Assembly: GCA_950054155.1 (NCBI GenBank)
Contig: CATLOT010000002.1
Span: forward strand, 62,001-126,000
Direction: 5' to 3'
DNA: 64,000 nt
DNA from: an uncultured Bacteriovoracaceae bacterium
GTDB lineage: Bacteria; Bdellovibrionota; Bacteriovoracia; Bacteriovoracales; Bacteriovoracaceae
In this document: in pieces, positions 8,916 to 16,727 of the stretch
Layout of the letters: each line of letters begins with the position of its first letter
Position numbering within the stretch: the first letter of the stretch is position 1
Notes under the pieces: generated by a model
The model's input: only the letters and a program-made list of their open reading frames with translations
The model's database searches: none
Told to the model about the DNA's origin: nothing
Program-made: the position numbers and the translations under genes

Positions 8916-10184
8916 TTATTTAATAATCTCATACCAAGAACGCTCAAGACCCTCTCTGTCGTCAGGGTGAGCGATGGAAGTTAAAAGTTTTGCTCTCTCC
9001 CCTAGGGACTTTCCATAGAGGTTAACAACACCATATTCTGTTGCCACATAGTGAATATGGGCCCTGGTGGTCACAACACCTGCCCCGCCATTGAGTTCAG
9101 GAGTAATTTTTGAAACTCCCTTCTTTGTTCGACTAGGAATAGCAATAATGGGCTTTCCTCCTTCAGATAAGGAAGCCCCTCTAATAAAGTCCATTTGACC
9201 ACCGACCCCCGAATAGATTTGGTGGCCAATGCTATCAGCGCATACTTGGCCTGTGAGATCAATTTGAATGGCTGAGTTAATGGCAACAACCTTGGGATTT
9301 CTTGCAATGGTTCTTGGTGAATTAATATAATCCGAGCTATAGAGATGAATTGATGGATTATCATCAACAAAGTCCGCAAGCTTGCGGCTTCCCACGATAA
9401 AGCTTGTGACCGTCCTTCCCTGATGAAACCTTTTTTGTGAATTATTAACAACACCACTCTCAAGAAGTGGAATTATTCCATCAGAGAACATCTCGGTATG
9501 CACGCCTAAATTTTGGTGTCCCTTCAAAGCACTAAGAACAGCATCAGGAATGGCACCAATTCCCATTTGCAGAGTGGAACCATCCTCAATAATCCCCGCA
9601 ATATGCTGACCAATGAGTTCCTCTTCAGCACTTGGCTTTTTATAGGGACTCAAATGCAATTCTTCATCACAAAGAAAAGCAAAATCAATATCCTTATCAT
9701 TAATAATCGCATCCCCATAGGTTCGGGGGACCCGTTGATTAATTTGCGCAATAACAAGATCCGCGACTTCAAGAGCGGGTCTTATGATATCAACACTGGT
9801 TCCCAGACTATAGTGGCCATGCTTATCTGCTGGCGAGACATTGAGAAAGAGAACATCACATTTCATCTCTCCCTTAGCAAAGAACATAGGTATTTCAGAG
9901 AGAAAACAGGGAACGAAGTCAACATTCTTATAATTTAAATTCTTTCGGATATTAGAACCAACAAAGAAATTCTTGGTGCTCCAGTTATTTTGGAACTCAT
10001 CTTCCGTATACCAGGCATCACCATGGGTATGAATGTGCATCATGGTCATTCCTGTCAGATCGTTGGCACGCTCTTTAAGAGAATTAATGAGGGTCATCGG
10101 AGTCGCCATCCCTCCCTGAACGAGGATATGACTATGGGGTTTGATGTGGGCGAGACACTGATGGGCATTTTCAAGTAGTTTCAT
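8916..10184 (-). CDS. Acetyl-CoA hydrolase/CoA-transferase family protein
   Basis: A 422-residue cytoplasmic protein of the acetyl-CoA hydrolase/4-hydroxybutyrate CoA-transferase family, full length for that family. The N-terminal half holds the nucleotide-like CoA domain (VQGGMATPMTLIN). The catalytic glutamate lies in GVHTEMFSDG near residue 232, and the C-terminal domain shows GVGGQMDFIRGA and the conserved ATEYGVVNLYGKS. These enzymes move CoA between acetyl-CoA and a short carboxylate such as butyrate, 4-hydroxybutyrate or succinate; the acceptor cannot be read from sequence. It follows hemN by 46 bp in the same direction but without evident functional link. Confidence 0.88.
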   Translation of the reverse strand: MKLLENAHQCLAHIKPHSHILVQGGMATPMTLINSLKERANDLTGMTMMHIHTHGDAWYTEDEFQNNWSTKNFFVGSNIRKNLNYKNVDFVPCFLSEIPMFFAKGEMKCDVLFLNVSPADKHGHYSLGTSVDIIRPALEVADLVIAQINQRVPRTYGDAIINDKDIDFAFLCDEELHLSPYKKPSAEEELIGQHIAGIIEDGSTLQMGIGAIPDAVLSALKGHQNLGVHTEMFSDGIIPLLESGVVNNSQKRFHQGRTVTSFIVGSRKLADFVDDNPSIHLYSSDYINSPRTIARNPKVVAINSAIQIDLTGQVCADSIGHQIYSGVGGQMDFIRGASLSEGGKPIIAIPSRTKKGVSKITPELNGGAGVVTTRAHIHYVATEYGVVNLYGKSLGERAKLLTSIAHPDDREGLERSWYEIIK

Positions 10185-10230
10185 AGAGCACTCATATCAT
10201 CTTTTATACGCCCGTACAAATATCTATATT

Positions 10231-11556
10231 TTAAACTGTCTTAGAAAATTGATTTTGAACCTTAGTAAGACGGTGATCAAAGATCATACTTATATTACGA
10301 AGAAAAGGTTTTCCTCTCTCAAGGACGCGAAGTGATTTTGCATTGTACTCAATAAGGCCATCCTCAAAAAGCTCTTGAAGCTCACCAAGAAGAGTCTCTC
10401 TCTCTATGTCTCCTAATAAGTTAAAAAGATTTTCGTATTCTGCTTTCCCTTGGCACATAATTGATTGAATAACCTGGCTACAGGCCTGATCTCTTAAAGA
10501 GAGAATATGACCATTAAAGAGAGGAAGTTTGTCCCTTGCAAGCTTTTCACTGTAATTCTTCACTTCTTTTTCATTTTGAACAAAGGTTCGTGGACTCGAA
10601 CTGATAGCGGAAGCACCAAGACCTAAAGTAACGGGTGCCTTTTGGGCTGTATAACCCATAAAGGTCCTCTTAAGCTCCCCTCTTTCATAAGCACTCATGA
10701 GTTCACTCCCCTCTAGTGCAAAATGATCGAGGCCAAGTTCTCGATAACCAACGTCAAGAAGAAGCTCCTTACTCCTCTCATAAAGAGCGCGCTTTTCTTC
10801 ACCGGCTGCAATCTTATAACGCTCTAAACTTTTTTGCGCCTTACTTCGCCAAGGTACATGGGCATAACCATAGAGAGCAATCGTGGTTGGTTTCATCTCT
10901 TTGACAATACCAATTGTCTCTTCAATAGAAGAGAGGCTTTGCCCGGGAAGACCATAAATGAGATCGAAATTTATATTTTCAATTTCTAGAGCACGAACGT
11001 CTTTAAGAAAACTTCGCACCATTTCTGGAGGCTGTATTCTATTACAAATTTTTTGCACCAGGGGATCAAAGTCCTGGATTCCTAAACTCAAGCGATTAAT
11101 CCCAAAATCTTTAAGAACGTTGAGGTGTTGAATACTTGTTACACGAGGGTCAATTTCTGCTGCCCCCGAAAAGCTCTCACTAAAGCTCCCCTCTAAATTA
11201 TCAAGAATCGCCCTTAAATACTCAGGTCTGAGAAAGGTTGGTGTTCCCCCACCAAAGTGCAAAGAATCAATTGTTAAATGAGGGAACTCTTCTTTGTAGA
11301 GGCGCCACTCTTTAAGAAGAAGAGCGGTATAGTCCATTCCCTTATCAAGATTCTTGGAAATCGTTCGTGTGCACCCACAGTAAGTGCAAAGAGACTGACA
11401 GTAAGGAATATGAAGATAGAGATCCACCCGAAGATCACGGTACTGATGAAGTTCATTGATCCAATCTTGATCAGAGGGTTTATTATCCCAATGAGGATAA
11501 GCAGGGTAACTGGTGTAGCGAGGTCCGGGGCGATTATACTTTGTTATTAAATCCAT
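10231..11556 (-). CDS. hemN: Oxygen-independent coproporphyrinogen III oxidase
   Basis: 441 residues with the radical-SAM cluster HIPYCQSLCTYCGC (CxxxCxYC plus the extra HemN cysteine) at about residues 50-63, preceded by GPRYTSYP, and with FGGGTPTF and the C-terminal HemN domain. This matches genuine HemN rather than the HemW-like group, which lacks the CGC extension. It converts coproporphyrinogen III to protoporphyrinogen IX for haem synthesis without oxygen. The start at 11556 has no recognisable Shine-Dalgarno. It is followed by the CoA transferase, with no other haem gene nearby. Confidence 0.92.
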   Translation of the reverse strand: MDLITKYNRPGPRYTSYPAYPHWDNKPSDQDWINELHQYRDLRVDLYLHIPYCQSLCTYCGCTRTISKNLDKGMDYTALLLKEWRLYKEEFPHLTIDSLHFGGGTPTFLRPEYLRAILDNLEGSFSESFSGAAEIDPRVTSIQHLNVLKDFGINRLSLGIQDFDPLVQKICNRIQPPEMVRSFLKDVRALEIENINFDLIYGLPGQSLSSIEETIGIVKEMKPTTIALYGYAHVPWRSKAQKSLERYKIAAGEEKRALYERSKELLLDVGYRELGLDHFALEGSELMSAYERGELKRTFMGYTAQKAPVTLGLGASAISSSPRTFVQNEKEVKNYSEKLARDKLPLFNGHILSLRDQACSQVIQSIMCQGKAEYENLFNLLGDIERETLLGELQELFEDGLIEYNAKSLRVLERGKPFLRNISMIFDHRLTKVQNQFSKTV

Positions 11557-11616
11557 GAAGAGAGATTAGCGTGCCCTTGGAATTAAAAACCTGATAAAGA
11601 TCAGCTCCATCTCTGA

Positions 11617-12930
11617 TTAACAACCTAAATCAATCTCGACTCCAAATTCCAAAAGGGCAGCATTCTTTGTCACTTCTTTTTGAATACTCTTGAGGAACTC
11701 CTCTTTTTCTTCTTTATCTCCATGACCAACCAAAACCAAGGCCTCACTCCTCGTCGCCAGCTTTAACCAGTCAATAAGCTCGTTTTGATCGGCGTGGGAG
11801 CTGTACTGAAGGCCTTGCACAACGTCACAATGAAGTTCAATCTCCCGTGATTCAAGTAAAAAGTGCTCAGGCCTTTCGCTTAGTTTACGGCCAAGAGTGC
11901 CCTCACTTAAAAACCCAGGCAAGAAAAGAATATTTTCTTTATAGGGTGCGAGCTCTTCAAGATGAGTGAGGATCTTCCCCCCACTTACCATGCCCGAACT
12001 ACTGATTAGGATATTGGCTTGATTGTGACTTTTCTTTTGACGAGTGGATTCATCCCATGTGTGCTTGATTTCAACCACCCGCGAGAAATCAACTTCTTCT
12101 TTTAATAAAGTCTTGTGCTTTTGATAGAGACCATTGACTTTAAGGGCCATAGGACTGTCCATGGCAATGGGAATCTCAAGCTCTGGAAATTCATTCATCA
12201 GCCTATTAAGGAGCGAAAGCATCATCTGCGAGCGCGCAACACTAAAGGCTCCAATCAAGAGAGTTCCCTGTGTTTTAATTATCCTTTCAACAAGTCCCTT
12301 GAGCTCCTGTAAATCCCCTTGAGCAAGACGGTGGTGATGAGCGCCATAGGTACTCTCAATGATGGCGACTTTATGATCACCACTTGGACTTGGTCTTTTA
12401 AGAAGAATATCATCCCTTCGCCCAAGATCTCCACTAAAGATCACTTCATCAAGGCTTACACTTGCCGCTCCTGGTATGTGCCCGGCATGATGAAACTTGA
12501 AATTCACTCCCTTAAAACTCTCCTCTTTTTCAAAGTCCACCACTTCTATTAAATTCATCACCCTCTGGACATCTTGAGTGCGATAAAGAGGATCATCGGA
12601 CTTCTTTTGCAAGAGAGAGGCACTATCGAGAAGAATTACCTCGGCGATATCCCTCGTCGCCTGGGTACAAAAGATCGGGCCACTAAAGCCCTTTTTCGCT
12701 AATAGAGGAAGAAGACCTGAGTGATCAAGATGGGCATGAGTTAAGAAAACACCATCAATAACCTTAGGATCAAAGGAGAGGTTATTTTTGTGGACCTTTA
12801 CATCCCCACCTTGAAAGAGACCGGCATCAACGAGAAGATTAAGTCGCTCCCCCTTAAGAAGATGACAGGAACCGGTGACGGTATCAGCTCCACCGAAACT
12901 GATAAGCTTATTGAAGTTTTTTAATTTCAT
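11617..12930 (-). CDS. Beta-CASP metallo-beta-lactamase fold RNase-like protein
   Basis: 437 residues. The metallo-beta-lactamase core carries HAHLDHSG near residue 61, GHIPGA near 150 and FSGDLG near 167; a beta-CASP insert follows (GAFSVARSQ, then SSSGMVSGGKIL) and the C-terminal part has YSSHADQNELIDWL and VGHGDKEEKEEF, the RNA-specificity region. This is the bacterial YsgJ/CPSF-like exonuclease group, predicted zinc-dependent nucleases acting on RNA. Its start is inside the 3' end of the ATP-cone/nuclease gene (23-bp overlap at 12908-12930), so the two are translated together. Confidence 0.88.
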   Translation of the reverse strand: MKLKNFNKLISFGGADTVTGSCHLLKGERLNLLVDAGLFQGGDVKVHKNNLSFDPKVIDGVFLTHAHLDHSGLLPLLAKKGFSGPIFCTQATRDIAEVILLDSASLLQKKSDDPLYRTQDVQRVMNLIEVVDFEKEESFKGVNFKFHHAGHIPGAASVSLDEVIFSGDLGRRDDILLKRPSPSGDHKVAIIESTYGAHHHRLAQGDLQELKGLVERIIKTQGTLLIGAFSVARSQMMLSLLNRLMNEFPELEIPIAMDSPMALKVNGLYQKHKTLLKEEVDFSRVVEIKHTWDESTRQKKSHNQANILISSSGMVSGGKILTHLEELAPYKENILFLPGFLSEGTLGRKLSERPEHFLLESREIELHCDVVQGLQYSSHADQNELIDWLKLATRSEALVLVGHGDKEEKEEFLKSIQKEVTKNAALLEFGVEIDLGC

Positions 12931-13717
12931 GAAGAACCCTTTTACAACGACTAGGTGTTAATCCAATATCTTTAAGAATTTGCGGATTATCAGAAATCTC
13001 CTTAATCATTAGAACCCCACTGTCTAAAAGCATGCGCTTTTCAGCTTTTCTTAGGGCCGAGAGGCAAGTAATGGGATCAAGATGCTTGTCGCGAATGATA
13101 TCCTGTAGAGTGTTTTGGGGAGGAAAATTTGCTCCCCACAAACGCAGACCAGCACATGTAGCGTAGCGAATGGCATCATCACTAAAGCTAGTGTTTGAGA
13201 CAAGCCACATATCCGTAAAATGACCTTCGTTTGGTCCTGTTAAAATATCTGTCGCCCTAGCCTTAACATAGAGGACTGTTTTGAGATCATTGCGCCGATC
13301 AGAGGACTGATGAAACTTACATTCAATAAGGATCTTTTCAGAATCATTCTTTGCGATAACATCAACCTCGTGTTCAACACAATTGCCCTCAACCACGATA
13401 TTCGTTAAAGTCTCATAATCGAGAAACTCCATAATACGCGCCACATACTTTTCAAAGACATAACCATCTGGCCCTAACTCTAAAAGAGCACGTTTTGTAC
13501 CGTAATAAGCACTCAGAGGACGAGAAATCTCACGAAGCTTTTTAAAGGCTAAAGAGAAGATCTTCCTCGTAGTCACGCCATCGTAGACCTCTTGGTTAAT
13601 GGCCTCAATGATTTTCTCAATTTGGCCTTCAGAGGCCCCCGAAAAGCGAAGAGAATTGATCAGTTTATTCTCTGAATAATCCTGGTATTTACCCGTGCTT
13701 TTTTTTACCTGAATCAT
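12908..13717 (-). CDS. ATP-cone domain fused to a PD-(D/E)XK nuclease-like domain
   Basis: The 269 residues split into three parts. Residues 1-85 form an ATP-cone (VKKSTGKYQDYSENKLINSL), the nucleotide-sensing module known from ribonucleotide reductases and NrdR. Residues about 88-200 form a restriction-endonuclease-like fold with HEVDVIA (Asp119) and LIECKFH (Glu132, Lys134), the PD-(D/E)XK signature. The C-terminal 60 residues resemble a helix-hairpin-helix unit ending in GLTPSRCKRVLHEIKKL. This suggests nucleotide-gated DNA or RNA cleavage. The gene is first in a two-gene operon with the beta-CASP RNase-like protein. I recall similar pairs in Bacteroidetes, which would need checking. Confidence 0.78.
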   Translation of the reverse strand: MIQVKKSTGKYQDYSENKLINSLRFSGASEGQIEKIIEAINQEVYDGVTTRKIFSLAFKKLREISRPLSAYYGTKRALLELGPDGYVFEKYVARIMEFLDYETLTNIVVEGNCVEHEVDVIAKNDSEKILIECKFHQSSDRRNDLKTVLYVKARATDILTGPNEGHFTDMWLVSNTSFSDDAIRYATCAGLRLWGANFPPQNTLQDIIRDKHLDPITCLSALRKAEKRMLLDSGVLMIKEISDNPQILKDIGLTPSRCKRVLHEIKKLQ

Positions 13718-13855
13718 AATTATTGTACCTTTTAAGATTTTATTTCATCATAAGGTATTTCAAGCACTTTTCCATGATTCTTTTCATCTCACTTTTGCCT
13801 AACTCTTTATTACTCGATGAGCTGTTCTTGATAGCGGTCTGTGCTAATAAAGCCT

Positions 13856-14710
13856 ATGACTCGATCTCTCCTCCTCATTCCAGTGCTACTTGTTAGCTGC
13901 CTTCCCCGTCTTTCCTCCAAAGGCGAGCTTCAATTTGAAGAGAAGTTCTTTAAGACAACAACTGAGATAAGAGATGTTCAGCAAGAAGAGTTTGATTACC
14001 TAGAAGAGCTCAAAAAGGAGAAAATTAAAGATTACCAAGAACTTGAGACTGTTGCCCGTGAAAGCTTCACCCCTCTCGTCACAATTTTTGAAAGAAAGTG
14101 CTTTGATTGCCATGACTCCACTCGCAAGCTTCCACTTTACGGACGAGTGCTTCCCAGAATCAATCCTGTAAAGAAACACCAGGTTGAGGGACTGAGGGCG
14201 CTAGATATGAAGAATATCTATCCCTTTGAAACAACTGAGGGAGAAGTCTCTCAACTCGCCCTTTTAAAGGCCATAAAGAGTGCGACCCTTGATAAGAGCA
14301 TGCCCTTAAAGTCTTATATCCTCGTCTATCCCTTTCGCCGCATCAGTAAAAAGGACAAGGTGAAAATCCTCAATTGGGTTGAACCTCTCATCGAGGAGCA
14401 TGAGCGCTTAAGAGAAAAGTACCGCCCTCTTGCAGAGGCCCAAAGTATTGAACAAAGAGTCTCAAGACTCTTTTTTAACAAGTGCTTACGCTGTCATGGC
14501 AATGGCAACAGACGAGGGGGCTTTGGTGGTATGGAAGATCTTCAAAAGCTTGCCGGCCAAACTCGTTATATAAACAAAGAAAACCCAGAAGAATCCTTCC
14601 TTTATAAAATCTCTAAAAGTGGAGAAATGCCCACTGATCCAAGAGAGCGCCTCACTCAACAAGAGCTCGACCTCCTCTCGGAATGGCTCCATACCTTAAG
14701 TCAGCAATAG
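13856..14710 (+). CDS. Lipoprotein with two c-type haem motifs
   Basis: Starting at ATG 13856 (a GTG at 13841 is in frame but adds MLIKP before the signal), the protein opens with MTRSLLLIPVLLVSC, a lipoprotein signal with lipobox LVSC. Two CxxCH motifs, CFDCH and CLRCH, lie in halves separated by about 125 residues, each inside a stretch typical of cytochrome c-like Planctomycete-type domains. The product is about 284 residues and should be a membrane-anchored periplasmic di-haem protein, perhaps in electron transfer. The linker near residues 25-60 is strongly charged and helical. The next gene begins 74 bp later. Confidence 0.8.
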   Translation: MTRSLLLIPVLLVSCLPRLSSKGELQFEEKFFKTTTEIRDVQQEEFDYLEELKKEKIKDYQELETVARESFTPLVTIFERKCFDCHDSTRKLPLYGRVLPRINPVKKHQVEGLRALDMKNIYPFETTEGEVSQLALLKAIKSATLDKSMPLKSYILVYPFRRISKKDKVKILNWVEPLIEEHERLREKYRPLAEAQSIEQRVSRLFFNKCLRCHGNGNRRGGFGGMEDLQKLAGQTRYINKENPEESFLYKISKSGEMPTDPRERLTQQELDLLSEWLHTLSQQ

Positions 14711-14784
14711 ACCACTTCTTCCAAGTTGCACGGGGTCAGTGAATCAAGTAAAATTTTAGAGAACCTCATTTAAGGAAGAAGACC

Positions 14785-15528
14785 ATGGGCTTAATTGCGG
14801 CGGGCCAAACAGATATTGGAATGCGAAGAAAAACCAATCAGGATGCGATTTACCTCAATCCTGAAAAACATCTCTTTGTCGTTGCTGATGGAATGGGCGG
14901 CCACAATGGTGGTGATATTGCCTCGCAAATGGCCGTCGATTTGGTTCCCAAGTTTGTCCTTAAAAACTACGATCAAGACCCCGTTAAGCTGCAAAGGGAA
15001 GCCGTCCTATGGGCCAATAGGGCCATTAAGAAGCATGGTTTGGAAAATGAGGAACTCGTTGGCATGGGGACAACTCTAGTGAGCCAGCTCTTTCGTGGCC
15101 CCTACCTCTACCTTGCCAATGTAGGAGATTCTCGCTCTTACCTCTTTAACAATAAAAAACTCTATCAGCTGACAGCTGATCACTCCCTCGTTCAAGAAAA
15201 GCTCAACCTAGGCTTCTATGACCGCACCCAAGCAGCAGAAGACCCGCAAAAGAATGTTCTCGTGCGCACCGTTGGCTTTGAAGATGATGTCGATGTCGAC
15301 GTTTTCACTTATAAAGTTCACCGCAATGACATCTTTCTCAGCTGCTCTGATGGCCTGCATGGAAAAGTGAGTGAGCCCGATTTGGTTTACCTTATCAATA
15401 AGCATATCCCCGATCCCGCCAAGGCGACGAAGGAAACTCTGCAAAAGACATGTGATGTCATGATTGACCTTGCCAATAAAAATGGTGGTCAAGACAATAT
15501 CTCCATTGTTTTAGTCGTTGCACAATAA
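14785..15528 (+). CDS. PP2C-family serine/threonine protein phosphatase
   Basis: 247 residues with all the PP2C metal-site motifs in order: MRRKTNQDA near 12, VVADGMGGHNGG near 33, GMGTTLV near 94, NVGDSRSY near 112, LSCSDGLHG near 184 and GGQDNISIV at the end. It matches the size of stand-alone bacterial Stp/PrpC phosphatases, which remove phosphate from Ser/Thr kinase targets using Mn/Mg. The usual Hanks kinase partner is not adjacent. The Shine-Dalgarno GGAAGAAG (14774-14781) is complementary to an upstream CTTCTTCC (14715-14722). It precedes the M23 peptidase gene by 72 bp. Confidence 0.93.
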   Translation: MGLIAAGQTDIGMRRKTNQDAIYLNPEKHLFVVADGMGGHNGGDIASQMAVDLVPKFVLKNYDQDPVKLQREAVLWANRAIKKHGLENEELVGMGTTLVSQLFRGPYLYLANVGDSRSYLFNNKKLYQLTADHSLVQEKLNLGFYDRTQAAEDPQKNVLVRTVGFEDDVDVDVFTYKVHRNDIFLSCSDGLHGKVSEPDLVYLINKHIPDPAKATKETLQKTCDVMIDLANKNGGQDNISIVLVVAQ

Positions 15529-15600
15529 TAGTCTTTTGATTCTCTTTTTCTTGGACTTTACTCTAGCCCGATTGATCTAAGTTGTTTAAAATCTTCAGTC

Positions 15601-16701
15601 ATGGATCGTTACTTTACCTTAATGGTAGTCCCAGAAAGAGAAAAAGGCGTAAAATCCTTTCGTATTCCCCGAGTGGTTTTCCACGCGGCGATATTCTTTA
15701 TTGTCATCTTTGTGGTGCTCCTGGGCATCCTCACCTATGACTACTGGAAGATTCTCAGACAAGTTTATGAGAACAAACACCTCACCATCGAAAACCGTCA
15801 GCTAAAAGAGCAGGTTCAGCTCTTTCAAATGAAGCTCAACTCCCTTACTGAGGACCTTGAGCGTATCAATACCTTTGAAAAGAAACTTCGCATTATCACT
15901 GGTCTTGAGGATGCTGATCTGACCCAGTCCCTCAAGGGTCCGGTTGAAGGGAGTGAATTTCCCCTCAATGAGACCAGTGAGGATGATGGTGAACTTAAAA
16001 AGAAGAATCAAAGCTCCCTGCAAAATCAGATTTTTGAGAACCTTGATAACTTAAAATCATACGAAGAGGCTCAAGATTACCAAAATCTTAAAAACCTCTA
16101 CGAAAAGAAAATTGCGACAAATTTTGGTCTGCAAACCAGTTACGCCTACACTCGTGAATGGAATGAGCTCACCAAACAGAGTTTTGACCTCGCCTCAGAC
16201 TTTGCCGAATTTGATTACAAGTTCTCCACCGTCAAAGGCTTTGTTAAGAATCTCGAAATAAATATACATAAGTTGGATCAGTTCCTCCTTGATCAGGACT
16301 CTTTCTTACGTTCGACCCCCACGTTATTACCAACGAAGGGCTGGATCACCAGCTACTATGGGCCACGTATTAGTCCGACATCAAAGAGGCTGAGGATGCA
16401 CGAAGGAATTGATATTGGGGCGCGATCGGGAACACCAATCGTAGCCGTGGCCGATGGACGCGTAACCTTTGCCGGTAAAAAGCCTGGCTTTGGTAACTTT
16501 GTCCAGATTGACCATGGCTATGGGATTGAATCCTTTTACGCCCACGCGAAAGGTCTGTTCACTAAGAAAGGAAAGGTTGTCCAAAGGGGGGATTTGATTG
16601 CCTCCATTGGTAACACTGGTGCCTCCACTGGTCCGCATTTACACTATGAAATTAGAGTTAATGGGACACCCGTTGATCCCCTCTACTTTATATTAGATTA
16701 A
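15601..16701 (+). CDS. Membrane-anchored M23 (LytM-type) peptidase
   Basis: 366 residues: a cytoplasmic start (MDRYFTLMVVPEREKGVKSF), one membrane segment at about 24-44, a coiled-coil at about 60-100, an acidic linker, and a C-terminal M23 domain from about 258. The zinc ligands are intact: HEGID (H-x3-D) and the HLHYE motif near the end. The protein should therefore be an active peptidoglycan endopeptidase held in the inner membrane with its catalytic part in the periplasm, similar in layout to enzymes cooperating with divisome or envelope-remodelling activators. No Shine-Dalgarno is evident before 15601, but the first residues fit the family so I keep this start. secA follows 26 bp later. 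Confidence 0.92.
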   Translation: MDRYFTLMVVPEREKGVKSFRIPRVVFHAAIFFIVIFVVLLGILTYDYWKILRQVYENKHLTIENRQLKEQVQLFQMKLNSLTEDLERINTFEKKLRIITGLEDADLTQSLKGPVEGSEFPLNETSEDDGELKKKNQSSLQNQIFENLDNLKSYEEAQDYQNLKNLYEKKIATNFGLQTSYAYTREWNELTKQSFDLASDFAEFDYKFSTVKGFVKNLEINIHKLDQFLLDQDSFLRSTPTLLPTKGWITSYYGPRISPTSKRLRMHEGIDIGARSGTPIVAVADGRVTFAGKKPGFGNFVQIDHGYGIESFYAHAKGLFTKKGKVVQRGDLIASIGNTGASTGPHLHYEIRVNGTPVDPLYFILD

Positions 16702-16727
16702 AAGCACTACTGTAGGAGTATGCCAGC

